A stretch of 64,000 nt of DNA, from positions 45,568,028 through 45,632,027 of the forward strand of contig OX465580.1 of NCBI GenBank assembly GCA_950022655.1. Direction: 5' to 3'. The stretch is from Alentia gelatinosa. Its lineage: Eukaryota; Annelida; Polychaeta; Phyllodocida; Polynoidae. Positions 33,834 to 46,248 of the stretch are shown one piece after another; the stretch's first letter is position 1, and every line of letters starts with the position of its first letter. The notes beneath the pieces are model-generated. The model searched no databases. It was not told where the DNA came from and saw only the letters and a list, made by a program, of their open reading frames with translations. Made by a program: the position numbers and the translations under genes.

Positions 33834-35850
33834 CAGGGGCGTCAGCACATTTTGAAAGTGTGTGGGGGCAAACTGAAAAATTGCTGACTTTTTTCTTGGT
33901 ATTAAGTCAGACTTTGACATTGGCCTGTTCCACAGGATTTACCGTAAATCTGTTAAAAGTCTGTGAAAAGTCAGGTCTTAGCCTTTATTACACTTGAAAA
34001 ATGCAGACTTTGACATTTTTCCATGGTGAAAAGTCAGAGCTTAGCCGACATTGCATGCTAAAAAGTCAGACTTTGACATTTTTCCATGGTGAAAAGTCAG
34101 AGCTTAGCCATAATTCCATGCTCAAAAGTCAGACTTTGACACTTTTCCACAGGGAAAGGTCAAGGCTTAGCCATCATTGCATGCTAAAAATTCAGACTTT
34201 GACATTTTTCCACATGTAAAAACCAGGGCTTATCCACCATTGCATGCTAAAAGGTCAGACTTTGACATTTTTCACGGTGAAAAGTCAGGGCTTAGCCATC
34301 ATTGCATGCTAAAAAGTCAGACTTTGACATTTTTCCATGGTGAAAAGTCAGAGCTTAGCCATAATTCCATGCTCAAAAGTCAGACTTTGACACTTTTCCA
34401 CAGGGAAAGGTCAAGGCTTAGCCATCATTGCATGCTAAAAATTCAGACTTTGACATTTTTCCACATGTAAAAACCAGGGCTTATCCACCATTGCATGCTA
34501 AAAGGTCAGACTTTGACATTTTTCACGGTGAAAAGTCAGGGCTTAGCCATCATTGCATGCTAAAAAGTCAGACTTTGACATTTTTCCATGGTGAAAAGTC
34601 AGAGCTTAGCCATAATTCCATGCTCAAAAGTCAGACTTTGACACTTTTCCACAGGGAAAGGTCAAGGCTTAGCCATCATTGCATGCTAAAAATTCAGACT
34701 TTGACATTTTTCCACATGTAAAAACCAGGGCTTATCCACCATTGCATGCTAAAAGGTCAGACTTTGACATTTTTCACGGTGAAAAGTCAGGGCTTAGCCA
34801 TCATTGCATGCTAAAAAGTCAGACTTTGACATTTTTCCATGGTGAAAAGTCAGAGCTTAGCCATAATTCCATGCTCAAAAGTCAGACTTTGACACTTTTC
34901 CACAGGGAAAGGTCAAGGCTTAGCCATCATTGCATGCTAAAAATTCAGACTTTGACATTTTTCCACATGTAAAAACCAGGGCTTATCCACCATTGCATGC
35001 TAAAAGGTCAGACTTTGACATTTTTCACGGTGAAAAGTCAGGGCTTAGCCATCATTGCATGCTAAAAAGTCAGACTTTGACATTTTTCCATGGTTAAAAG
35101 TTAGAGCTTAGCCATCGTTGTATGCTAAAAGTCAGATTTTGACACTTTTCCATAGAGAAAGGTCAGGGCTTAGCCATCATTGCATGCTAAAAATTCTGAC
35201 TTTGACATTTTTCCATAAAGAAAAGTCATGACTTAGCCATCATTGTATGCTAAGAGGTCAGACTTTGACATTTTTCACGGTGAAAAGTCAGGGCTTAGCC
35301 ATCATTGCATGCTAAAAAGTCAGACTTTGACATTTTTCCATGGTTAAAAGTTAGAGCTTAGCCATCGTTGTATGCTAAAAGTCAGATTTTGACACTTTTC
35401 CATAGAGAAAGGTCAGGGCTTAGCCATCATTGCATGCTAAAAATTCTGACTTTGACATTTTTCCATAAAGAAAAGTCATGACTTAGCCATCATTGTATGC
35501 TAAGAGGTCAAACTTTGACATTTTTTCACTGTGAAAAGTCAGGGCATAGCCATCATTGTATGCTAAAAGGTCAGATTTTGACATTTTTCTCCAGTGAAAG
35601 GTGAGGGCTTAGCCATCATTGCATGGTAAAATATCAGACTTTGACATTTTTCCGCAGTTAAAAGTCAAGGCTTAGCCATAGTTGCATGCTAAAAAGTTAG
35701 ATTTAGATATATTTTTAGGTTAAAAAGTCAAGATAGTATTTACACCTGATTGAATTAAATTTGAAGGTGCTGACTTTATTGGGGCTGGCAAAAAAGTGGG
35801 GGAGGGGCCGCCCCCCCCCCCCCCTTGCCCTCCCTAATCTGACGCCACTG
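33834..35850 (+). mobile_element. 2.0-kb TIR element filled with a satellite-like array
   Basis: The ends CAGGGGCGTCAG (33834) and CTGACGCCACTG (35839-35850) form a 12-bp inverted repeat with one mismatch. Immediately outside on both sides is AGCGA (33829-33833 and 35851-35855), a 5-bp target duplication. Inside, monomers of about 63 bp (AAAAGTCAGACTTTGACATT, then CTTAGCCATCATTGCATGCT) fill 34000-35720. No transposase is present. The ORF-like frames (97 residues, repeated) only reflect the repeat period. I read it as a non-autonomous DNA transposon whose core has expanded as a tandem array. Confidence 0.8.
34000..35720 (+). repeat. Tandem array, 63-bp monomer and 251-bp higher-order unit
   Basis: About 27 monomers. 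Between 34177 and 34972 four-monomer blocks repeat every 251 bp with no or almost no differences. A second block type with period 250 bp spans about 35020-35520. The outer monomers are more diverged. This is the pattern expected from unequal exchange or replication slippage in the middle of the array. Confidence 0.9.
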
Positions 35851-35859
35851 AGCGACCAC

Positions 35860-37330
35860 ATGCTCGTAGTCTTTAGAGCGTTCCATACGAATATTCTACT
35901 TTTATTGTAACGAGTATCAAAACTGAACTTCTGGGAGAAAGTCACCATAATGGGTTTCTACATACAGCTGAGATGTTGCTGTAAAAGGAATAAATAGTTG
36001 TTTGATTCTTTATTTGAGGGGTTTATAGTCTTTTTTGTGTTGGCACATAAGTCCGAATTGTAATTATTTTTAGATACATTCTTTCAGTTAGGCATACATA
36101 TTTATGATATACCCTAAGGAATATATCTTTATTTATGTCAAATCTTCGTAGGAGGCGGCTGATGCGCTGGTGTTGTATTTTTTATTCAACTTTTCGAAAA
36201 CACTGATTGCCATCTACCTGCCTTTTTCTATACTTTGTATACTCGACAGACTACTTCCCTCATTTTTATTCCTCCTGAATTTCAGTCACACTGCTCAAAT
36301 TGTGTATAACTTTATAAAATGCCTTCTACCACGAAATATTTCTACAACAAGATATTCTTTCCTATTTCGACGCTAAAATGGCATTCAATTACATGGAGTT
36401 TGTTATCCGGTTACTCATGCAGTAGCATATGGATACTTTAGGATAGTTCAGAATTTTGCCGCTTTATTCATTCTCTTATTTAGAGGATAAGTTTATATAC
36501 GACCCTAATTTGCATTGTATTGCTAATGCACGTCACTACTGACGCAAGATTACCGACGCTCTCTGATTACTTCTGTTTTAAATGAAAATTGCTTAAGCAT
36601 TGTTATCCCATCCATATAGGTATTTTGTATTTTTCTCTCTATCAATTGCGAGGCTTTCAATTATATACACTGTCGTTATAATCATCGTTAAAGGTCACCA
36701 TCAAGGAAACTCTATTATGATTAACCAGTCTTGAAAAACTGTATCAATCCAAATACACTTTAATTACTTAGCCGCGTCGGGAGCCCAGCGTTTGAGTTAA
36801 AATTTGACAATACTGGATTAGATTACGAATGTTAATGTATATTGTCGCTGAACTCCCATAATCCTACACTATAATATCATCCTTATTCTTACTAAATACG
36901 GTTCCACTCATTCCCATGACTTCAAATTGTGCCATGCGTAGTTTATATATACGATAATCGGTCTTACTTTGTACGTACTTGTAGCAATTACGTACTGCTC
37001 CACCTACCATTTATTATTCATGGTATAAAAAGTATCCATTGAAAATAGTAAATCACTATCCATTGTTTAAACACTGACAGATTCCCAAACCATGTTATAC
37101 GGATACAAATCCGCGGAATAGGGCCTCAAAGCCAGTATATACGGGAAAATATTTCGTTTGAGCTATGGGACAAAAGTCCCAATTGAAATATATTTAAAAA
37201 TGGCTATTCCTGGGTTTAATTTATTGGGGAAGATGGATGATAGATACAACAAACAGTGGCTATGTTACCCACTCAAAGTTGACCTCGCAATACACTGACT
37301 GACGCTTGTGTATCACTACGCGTCAACCCT
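35860..37330. other. No recognisable gene
   Basis: AT-rich spacer between the satellite-filled element and its inverted partial copy. Only short chance frames (for example 36170-36376, Phe/Leu-rich). Confidence 0.5.
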
Positions 37331-37872
37331 CACGTGGGGGGGGGGGGGAGGGGGTGGGCAGGTGTGGGACAACTGCCCCCTCCCCACTTCTTTGCAGGCC
37401 ACAAAAAATTCAGCAGCTTCAAATATTACTAAATCAAGTGTAAAAACTGTCTTGACTTTTCAGCATGGAAAAATCTCAAAGTCTATCTTTTCAGCATGCA
37501 ACAATGGCTAAGCATTGACCTTTCATCTCAGTATGTAACGACTGCTAGGGCTTATTGACTTTCCATCAAAGAAAATTTCAAATTCTGACATTTTAGCATG
37601 TGACAATGGCTAAGCCCTGACGTCTCACCATGGATAAATGTCTGATTTTTGAGCATGCAATGATGGCTACGCACTGACCTTTCACTGTGAAAAATGTCAA
37701 CGTCTGCCATTTTGGCATGCACTGATGGCTAAGCCCTGACTCTTCACTGTGGACAAAAGTGAATCTGACTCTTTAGCGTGCAATGATGGCTAAGCCCGGA
37801 CCTCTCACCGTAGACAAAAGTTAAGTCTGAATTTTTAGCATGCAGTGATGGCTACGCCCTGACTTTTCATGA
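37330..37872 (-). mobile_element. Partial inverted copy of the satellite-filled element
   Basis: From about 37390 to 37870 the plus strand carries eight or so monomers that are the reverse complement of the 34000-35720 array (AGCATGCAATGATGGCTAAG type), more diverged than the main copy. The left end has the same style of boundary (a G-run, then ACTGCCCCCTCCCCACTTC) as the C-rich end of the main element at 35795-35830. The terminal GGCGTCA is not seen, so the copy is truncated. Confidence 0.7.
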
Positions 37873-37881
37873 TTGTAACCA

Positions 37882-38031
37882 TAGACAATAAACGATGGTT
37901 TTGTAGACAGGCGGCCGTAAACCACGAGAGGTTGACGCATAGTAATACACGAGTGCTAGCGAGTGTATTACGACGTCAACCTCGAGTGGTTTACAGAGCT
38001 GCCTGTCCACAAAACCATCGTTTGTTGTATT
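37882..38031. mobile_element. 150-bp foldback hairpin
   Basis: Arms of about 65 bases: AACGATGGTTTTGTAGACAG, TAAACCAC, GAGGTTGACG and GTAATACAC on the left each have their complement in reverse order on the right, around a centre GTGCTAGCGAG near 37957. A few mismatches are scattered over the stem. It abuts the end of the inverted satellite copy. Confidence 0.8.
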
Positions 38032-38558
38032 TATTATCAATCTTCTCAAATAAATTTAGAACCCAGTTATTGCCAGATTAAAAGGTACAACAATGGGGAC
38101 TATTTCTTTGCTCTATAGCATAAAGGGACTATTTTCCCGTATACCATGGTTTTGAGGCCGTATACCACAGGTTTGAATCCGTATACCACAGTATAATCCA
38201 TGGTTGAATCACAGTCTTGGTGTCCACATGTCCATGGTTTGAGTCCATTAGCTGTGTACTATACAGTCACACAGTGTTCCACACTCCATAGATGTTTCTA
38301 AGTCTGCTTGTTGTGTAGCTTGGAAGAGGGCAGAAAGCCGGTTTCCTGTTGAACTCTCTTTCCAAGTCACACTGTAGAATCTTCTCTGAGGTGTAAACAA
38401 TATACAATAAGTGACTCTTTATCTTAGCCTGGAATAAATGTCCGTAGGCTTAGCATTAGGAATTCGTTCTCAACAGGCTTACGAGTACGATAACCCATTC
38501 TCAACGGGTGATAAACAGATAGATATTTCCTGGCTAAGATGAAATCAGAAACATATTC

Positions 38559-38684
38559 GTGTTTGGTCTGACTCCCCACTCGCCATCTCGTTTGGCGCGC
38601 TTCAGAATATTCACTTGGCTATCGTCTCGTTCATATTACTGAGCACTCGAAACTCAATGGCGAACAGGGACACAGACCAAACAC
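38559..38684. mobile_element. Short TIR element (MITE-like)
   Basis: Left GTGTTTGGTCTGACTCCCC and right complement GTGTTTGGTCTGTGTCCC match for 12 bases exactly. The similarity continues through TCGCCAT and GTTT, giving arms of about 40 bases. There is no frame inside. No target duplication is clear. Confidence 0.65.
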
Positions 38685-38689
38685 TCATT

Positions 38690-40640
38690 AATTTCTTTCT
38701 TAATATCTGAAACTGACATTTGACATATCTCTTTAAGACTGGCGACCCAGGGGACCCGTTTCAGATTTGACATCACACTAATTAGTGTAAATGTAGTAAG
38801 CTCTTTTTATATCTAAATAAATACTCGCTATTTGGATTCGCTATCGTTGACACTATTTATGAACGGCTTCTGCAGATGCACTGAAGTGGGAGATCACTGC
38901 ACTGTATTGGTACTCAGGGTGTGGGAAAGTATCCGTCATTTCTGCAAAACTTCTCTGACAGATAAAGAAACAGAAAGGACTGTTTCAATGCACATACAGT
39001 GCAAACATTCTCGAAAGCTTGATGCATCTTTACGATTTTACGCTTGACCAAAGCCTATTAGCATCAATTTTGTTAGCTACGATAATGAAAAATTGAATTT
39101 CATATCTATAATTAGATTAATATATGCCACTGAAAGAGGGAATCACAAAGGCATTTGAATCTTAAAAATCGGTCAACTAGTTCAATGATTATAGAGGAAA
39201 GTCTAGTCAGATTTAGATTGAATTTGTAGAACTCAAGTATAGAAAACACCAGAAGGCATGACACCACATAATGATTAGCACAGATGAACAGATTTATTAC
39301 AATAGCTCTCTAGATGTTGGTGATTTTTAATAGACCGGGTTATTTTTACATGCTGGATCCAATAGAAATATTTATTTTCATGTATACATATTGATGATGT
39401 CATAGTTGTTTTGCATATTAACTGGGAAATCTGTAATAATGATGCATAGATTTGCTAATAAAACACTCAAAAAATACTCCTCTCTAATCTAGATCATATC
39501 ATACAAGGCAAAGCATATCTTTGACTTGTGAATAGGAATTTGGACAGCTAATTTGCATGATATATATCTTGAACATGAAGTCTTCAGATGGATCAGAGCA
39601 TTGATAAATACCAGTTTTTTAAGTGTAGTTATTTCAAGATGCTTGTCATTTACATCTATCAAACTATGGCATATCATACATCAAATTAATCCACTATTTA
39701 TGCTCTTTATATGAGAGGTCACGAAATTGTTTGATTCATTCATTTTTGTGTGAAGAGCTTTTCTCTTTTTTCAATTTGATGCTGAATCAAGTTGTTCTGG
39801 ACATGGAAATTTTGTGCTAGCACTAAAGTGAAGCCTAATATGTCCTCTGATTGGCTGAAATAGTGTTTTGGCACTTAAAGTGGCAGAACAACTCGGCAAA
39901 TGGATTTACCCAGGGTGTCCATAAGCCAGGTTTCTACTGTAATCAACTGATACCCAATCAGGTTTTATAAAGTTTTTTTTAATCAAATAAATTGGTAATA
40001 TAAGATTGCATTTTTCATATAACACAGACTTAGATGGTTAATTGCAAATGAGTAAAGAAACAGTGGTTTCCCCTAGATGCAGTGATCAGAATGACTGGAC
40101 AGTGGCATAAATATGCATAAACTTAATGTCCAAAACCAGGCATATATATGATGCCAAATAGGACCGAATTATTTACACCAAAGGAAACTTTTATAGGCGA
40201 ATGTAAGCATATGTAAACATAGATTTTCATGCTGTGTATGATCTGCCTTCCCTAATCGCACTAACGAGTTAGTTTCTGTCCGAATTACTTATCTGAAATG
40301 GTGTTAATACCAGAAGGTGATGGATATGGGGTGCCGTTTGTAACATTCCTATTCGGTACATATCTAGCAGATTTCGTCAATGAAAGCTACTGATTCATAG
40401 GCCATAATTTATTTCCTGTACAAAATGACAATAACACCTGATTTCGTCATTGCAGACTTTATTTTGTACACGAAATAAAGGTATGGTACAGACGGCACGC
40501 TAGAGCGCGGTTCGTAACATCATTTTGTATACTTCCAGTACACACAAGGTGGCAGAACATTAGTGCGAAGTCATTCTTGCCTGTCGAGAGCTGGCCTCCC
40601 CGACAGCGAATGCATGCAAGTGTTGTCAGTTTGAACTTGG
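38690..40640. other. No gene; diverged LINE/foldback debris
   Basis: AT-rich. At 39960-40040 there is the reverse complement of a segment found in the TACGCC family (ACCAATTTATTTTTATAAAA at 30857, also near 60780), so a further decayed copy is likely. Short frames (38832-39047, 39489-39677) have no motif. Confidence 0.45.
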
Positions 40641-40645
40641 AGTTG

Positions 40646-42060
40646 GTTTTTTTTAAAATAATTTTTATTTTTGAAAATCTCTTTCACCTATCATAGGTGC
40701 TTTACAAAGTGATAGTCGCACGACTATAGTACAACGTTTATCATAATTCTTCACTGATTCTGACAGCACTTAAATTACACAAAATTGATGCCAACTATTA
40801 ACCATTACTTTTTAGGTTTCAGAGTATCTCCAGTATTTATCATTTTTAGTGATTTAAATGGGTATAATAGAATTTTATTCCCATACAATGGTTGGCCTGG
40901 GTATTATTCATTCAATCTATCAGGTCGAACGAACTCTCATAACTTTATATCATACTAAAACATTTACTCATTTAGTAATACAGCCAATTTCAAATTTTTG
41001 TATATATCAATATATGCTGGTTCTGATTATCCCATTGTTCTCACCTTCCATACTTTAGCAATGTTTCTATTAGTTGACTATTAAACAAGATACATAAATA
41101 TACATATGTAGAAACAAAACACACAGAACATAACAGACAGATAATCAAGTTTTCACTTCATATAATTTTTCTTTCTTCACCATTCCTCCATAGCTAGATA
41201 TTAATCAATTCATATTAACAGTATCAATTTCTTCTCCTAGGCCAGTATTATATAACCTTTCATAACTCCTTCTTTTACTTCCATTTTAAACAATTTTCTG
41301 CTGGTGATTTCTTTCATACTATGGGGTAATTTACCCCACAATATACTACCCCTATATAATGGACTTTTCCTATACAATTCCTTCCTCGGTCGCTTGACCT
41401 TCGGTTTTTTACTCATTTTATCTCGCGTTGCATGCCCTGTATTTCTCATCTCAAAATTTCCTTGCTCAAAAACCCACCAATGTATGAAAGGCAGCAAATA
41501 GATTTGTCTTCTTAAAAAAAGGCATTAAGTTGGCTTTATTTAGTAAATCTTCTATGCTATTCTCTTGACTCCTTTATATTATACACTGTTCGCAACGTCG
41601 AGTTGAATATTGTCTGTAACTTGTTCTTTTTTTCTTCAGACAGAGATCCTAGAATAAAGTCGCAGTATTCAAATTCTGGCAAAATTGTCTGCTTTACCAC
41701 TGCCAATCTAGCATCTGTTGTAAGATATCTCTTTATTTTTCCCAGCCTGAATATTTTCGACCGGATTTTTGAAAACAATTTATTAACATGAGTCTCCCAT
41801 GTCAGTGCGTAGTCAATTACTACCCCAAGGTAGTTATAACTCAAGACATTTTCTATGGTTGTGGTTCCCGTTACTAGTCTTAAATTTTTCACATCTTCGT
41901 ATTTATTTCCCGGGACACACCACATGGCTTTAGATTTCTTGTAATTCATAGTCAGTTGCATAGTCGTACACCAATGTATAAAATTATCTAGGTTTTTGTT
42001 CATAGTTCTTAGTATAGATCCTGGATTATCTCCTTTTACCATTACTACCATGGAGTTCAG
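40646..42060 (-). pseudogene. Non-LTR retrotransposon RT C-terminus and 3' end
   Basis: On the minus strand the frame from 42060 to 41557 reads NLDNFIHWCTTMQLTMNYKK and YNYLGVVIDYALTWETHVNK, then LAVVKQTILPEFEYCDFILG. These are the RT thumb and connection typical of Jockey/CR1/RTE-like LINEs. After a frameshift near 41510, frame 41497-41237 has LYRGSILWGKLPHSM, the usual C-terminal tail. A T-run at 40647-40654 on the plus strand marks the poly(A) end. The RT catalytic YADD should lie just upstream, but the sequence there is replaced by the foldback element starting at 42092. Confidence 0.8.
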
Positions 42061-42091
42061 TAGGTTTCGTGTTGGAAAAACTAATGTTAAA

Positions 42092-42735
42092 GGCGGGCGT
42101 CCACCAACCACGACAAAGCTACAACAATGGCTTTCCGACAAGGTCCACGACAGGTCTATGATTGGAAGGCTTGTCATAGCCTTGTCGTGGTTGGTGGACC
42201 CTAGTTCCCGACAAGAGTCTACGATAAGGCCACGACAGTCCACGACTGGAAGCATGTCAGGAGCCTTCCGACAAGGTTACGACAAATGTTTAATTTTTCC
42301 ACACCATGGAGTGTCATGGTGTGTCGGGAGCTTGTTGCAGAGGTCTACAATAGTAAATTTTGGTGGAGCATGCACTTCCCGAACCCTCCGACAACGCTGT
42401 CATAAAGGGGGGCGTCCACCAACCACGACAAGGTTACGACAAGCCCTGACAAGAAAGTTCCAATCATAGCCTTGTCGCAGCCTTGTCGTGAGAAGGGGTG
42501 CTCTGTGACAGCCTTGTAGGGGTGTGTCGTAGACGTCGCTGCTTGCCGAAAAAAGGCGTCCATGGTACCGACACACCACGACAGTGAGATAGAGGAAACC
42601 ACGACACGCCATGACAAAGGTCCAGTCGTGGGAACCTTGTCGGAAGGCCCCCGACAACCCCCTGACAAGCTTCGCGTCGCAGCCTGTCGGGGCCTTGTCG
42701 TAGCTTCTTGTCGGGAACTGGGGTCCACCAAGTAA
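42092..42735. mobile_element. Foldback element(s) with iterated TTGTCG word
   Basis: There are two starts with the same terminus: GGCGGGCGTCCACCAACCAC at 42092 and GGGGGGCGTCCACCAACCAC at 42407. The first pairs with GTGGTTGGTGGACC at 42188-42201 to make a 110-bp hairpin; the block ends with GGGGTCCACCAAG near 42728. Within 640 bases I count at least 20 CGACA or TGTCG words on both strands (for example CCACGACAAGG, CCTTGTCGTGG). No protein frame is believable; the long minus-strand frames arise from the repeats. It is inserted in the LINE on its left. Confidence 0.75.
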
Positions 42736-43895
42736 CAAAGGCCCATTTGGGGGTGCATGGGGCAAAGCACTTAGATTTCACACATTATACAAGCCATTCC
42801 CATACTTTTGTATCAGGGACTGTTAGATACCTGATAATTCCTGCGAATATTACTTGGAGTCCAGTGGCATAACCCTCCACTGTGTATAATAAAAACGATG
42901 CAAGCTTTATCCCGAATTTCGTTCCAGGGAGGGCAAGTTACACACCTGTGGCTGTTTGGGAAGATTGAAAGGGGTCCTATGGCATAGCTCCTTCTGGGGT
43001 CTAGGGAGAAACCGCCGTGAGCACTTGGATGTTATACGAGCTGTATCCAGTATTTTGCTTCAGGGAGGGGGGAGTCACACTCCGGAGACTAACTGGGAAT
43101 ATTGCCAGGGTCCTGCAGGAAAGCCAAACCTAGGGGTCTAAGAGGTGAAGCCCTTTTATGGACTTCTTTTGGAGAAGTGGCTCTACTCACCTTAGATTAC
43201 ATTGGAAGATTGTCAGGGGTCCAGTATCGAACCCCATCCGGAGGGTTCAGGGGGCAGAATCACTTGGATGCACACTGAACTTATGCATTATACACGTTTC
43301 TGTCACGATGTTGTCTCAGGGAAGGGAATTTAGCTTTATCCTATCCTTGATATAAAATCCCAGAGGCTTAACATTGAGTTTCCATATGCGCTGGAATGTC
43401 GCATACAGAGTAAAAATTGCCCCTAGAAAACAATTGACATGTGACCAAAAAGTTTACCAATCAGCGATCAGAAATTTAGCTACTATGAAAAAGGTTTTGG
43501 TTGCGCTCAAAGCCCCCATTCAAATGTTTGATAGCAAGATACAGAATATTACGAGTGATTTATGAAATCAGACCCATCCCAAACCCCGTTTATATGTTAG
43601 GAATGAGAATACACTAATGGAAATGGAGCTATAATCCCATTACTCTATCCCCCCCCCCCCCCTCCACTGAATCCCGGCGGAATGATGAGATGACAAGTGA
43701 GTTGGGTAAATAAAATTTCTTTAAGTGTAGTAAATGAATTTTATGTGAATTATTAAAATAGAATAAAAGTGTTTATCAAAATTGTAGGAATTGATTGTGG
43801 TGAGAGGATAAAATAATAAAGAAATAATGGGTGAGGATGAATGAAAGGTGAGCCGCCCTGGCACATACGTACCATGACAAACCCATAATTATTCA
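42736..43895. other. No recognisable gene
   Basis: Ordinary intergenic DNA with GGTCTAGGG/CAGGGAGGG-type words repeated loosely (42910, 43010, 43060, 43230, 43320), perhaps a decayed repeat of period about 100 bp. A C-run lies at 43651-43662. Confidence 0.4.
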
Positions 43896-43898
43896 CCA

Positions 43899-44186
43899 TT
43901 AGGCCCGGCGTCCACCTACTACGATATGGCACCGATATGCCCTACGATGCACCTCCCGATAAAAAATCAAAATCGCGTCGGAAGATTACCTAATATCGGG
44001 GCAGTTGACCACGTTTCCGCGATTAGACACCGATATAAACCCCATACAATGCGTGGTGGATTGGCATGTCTAGACATATGTCTACGATTTTGCAGCTTCC
44101 CGATATGGCACCGATTTTGACATTTTGTATCGGTGCCATATCGGGAGGTCTACGATTCTATCGTAGTAGGTGGACGCCGGGCCTAA
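43899..44186. mobile_element. Foldback MITE with 28-bp perfect TIR
   Basis: Both ends read TTAGGCCCGGCGTCCACC followed by TACTACGATA, identical for 28 bases. Inside, a second perfect hairpin CCGATATGGCACCGAT...ATCGGTGCCATATCGG sits at 44099-44146, and CGATA/TATCG words recur several times. The flanks allow an AT dinucleotide target duplication if the element starts TAGGCCC. There is no frame. The terminal core GGCGTCCACC matches the family at 42092. Confidence 0.85.
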
Positions 44187-44413
44187 TGATATCATGTTGA
44201 CATTCAGCTTTGGACCTGGCTATGGCACCGTCTTTGTCAACACTGTCAAACTAAGACGATCTAGCACCTGTGTAAGGCTTTGCAGCAGAATTATGATTTA
44301 TAAACTATAAACCCACCTAAATCATATACACAGGCTGAAATCCCGCCAGGCTTGATTGCAGGTTCAAAGACATAGGCCTACTGCATAAGGCTTTGCAGCT
44401 TTGAAATTCATAA

Positions 44414-45027
44414 TATCGCAAATATGTCTTATCTGACAAAGAGGAGGCATGCTCATTTACTAAATATTGCCTACCGTAGATCAACTGATATTAGTAATAT
44501 TGAGGAAAAGGAAACACGAACAAGACAGAACATGGCTAAATTATTAAGGACAAACAGACCCAAACTAGAAATGTACAAGAAAAGCGTCGAGTATAAAACA
44601 GCTTCGACATGGAATCAATTATCGCGAATACTTAGATGAACACCAAATTATATAGAATTAAAAAAGCTAACAAAAAAGTAATGATGGAGTCTATACCTTC
44701 CATGTAAGAACTCAACTGTCTATGTTTTATCATCAATTATAGATTTCTTTAATACCATGTATTCTTATGAATAACAAGAACTGTTTCAAGATCTTTAAGA
44801 AAAAATCTCATCTGAGGTCATCTAGTTTCAGGCATGACCCATGGATCTTATAGTTACCACCTGATAATAATCTGTTTAAGATACTTAGAGAGAGCTGATG
44901 GAAACCAGCGATGTTTCACTGATCAGCGAACCCTCTTTACTTTGTACGTTTTACATTATCAAAATGCATTGTCAAATGTATTACACAACTAGTAGAAATA
45001 AAGAAAGTTTAATAAAAAAAAAAAAAA
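44414..45027 (+). pseudogene. LINE 3' fragment with poly(A)
   Basis: The frame at 44424-44639 reads RRHAHLLNIAYRRSTD and KSVEYKTASTWNQLSRILR, the C-terminal end seen in CR1/L2/RTE-like proteins (Y-x-x-A-x-x-WN-x-L). About 360 bases of 3' UTR follow and an A-run at 45014-45027 closes it. It is severely 5' truncated. Confidence 0.6.
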
Positions 45028-46019
45028 GATTTAAGCTAGGCTGAGAATAAAACCTGTTTTAACTTTATGCATGTTAAACGCCATAAAAAATATTAAAAAT
45101 GTGTAGGTACTCACAGAAGTCCCGATATTATCACAAACGGTCAGAACTCTTGTCATCTAGTTGACATCGAATTGTCAAACATGGCCCGTGAAATAATACA
45201 AAGACAGGGCGAGATCCTGCCAGGCTGACTTGCAGTCCAAATCCATTTGACGTTGTGGTTGATATTAATATCAATCCGAATAATACACACAGATCAGGGT
45301 TTTCGTTTTCTTCTAGTCATAGTAAGGTTACTAGTTTGATTAAAATTAAATAATCCAGCATGTGCATGACTCCTTGACACCATCACGGCCACACTGCGAT
45401 GACAGAATTTGCACCCGCCGGGACAAGAGCGGTAGTCAAGAGTTTTCTACAGTTAGCATAGTGTATGTAGTTTGACATTCTGGTTAAGTGTCTTCTCCCA
45501 TTCAGAGTAGGATTATATCAGATAGACGTGGTCGTGGCGGTTTAAATTAAATAATCCAGAATATGTGTGCTTCCCATGGCTCTTTTCAGAGTAAAACAAT
45601 ATCTGACACAAGAGCCCTTCGGAATAGACGTTCTATAGCGGGTTTTGTGATTATTTATGTTGTATATGCGTAAATATTGAACTGATTCGGCTGTTCGCAC
45701 ATTCTTAAAGAATAAGATTTGAGTGACTGCAGTGAAAACATCGCGAACAATATCCTCTCCTGGAGTAGACGTAACCAGTGCCGTGTAGGCAAATAACTTG
45801 GCCGCAAAACAGCATGAACCTGACTCGCTCCGACAATAAAAAGCACTTCACGAAAACCACCATTTTACATATATATACGCCGGCGTATATAGGTATCATT
45901 TTGCGTATACAAGTTGAACTTTTTTCCGTCGTGTAAACGCCTTATCTATCTGTATAAGAGTACATGTATGTTTATGGGCTCAGGTTGTAGTCGGGGTTGG
46001 CATCTCAGCTGCCACCGGA

Positions 46020-46098
46020 CCCCGCCTAACCCCCGCCTAACACCTGCCTAACACCCGCCTAACACCCGCCTAACGCCCACCTAACACCCGCCTAACAC
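46020..46098 (+). repeat. Minisatellite, CCCGCCTAACA unit
   Basis: About seven tandem copies of an 11-base unit close to CCCGCCTAACA, with small variants. Similar C-rich words occur at the matching place in copies 1 and 3 of the TACGCC family and, in the G-rich orientation, near 33010-33125. Confidence 0.8.
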
Positions 46099-46248
46099 CC
46101 GGCCAACCTCCACCCAACGGGGGAGGGTTTCTCACTGAGGCCACCTATACAAACGGGCGGATGGCCGGAGGTGGCGGGGGGCAGGTGAGACTAGGACTTC
46201 TCCAGCTACAAGCCTTGGATACATCAGAGGGGGGCACGGGGGTCGGCT

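Noticed and set aside
34001..34972. Repeated 97-residue frames with CMLKSQTLTFF motif
   Set aside because: The period equals the DNA higher-order repeat; no start context or conservation independent of the DNA repeat. Treated as satellite.
33834..35850. CRISPR-like array
   Set aside because: Monomers are contiguous with no unique spacers, and the DNA is eukaryotic.
42345..42781. Three overlapping minus-strand frames of 105-141 residues
   Set aside because: They overlap each other and arise from TTGTCG/CGACA repeats in the foldback element; no domain.
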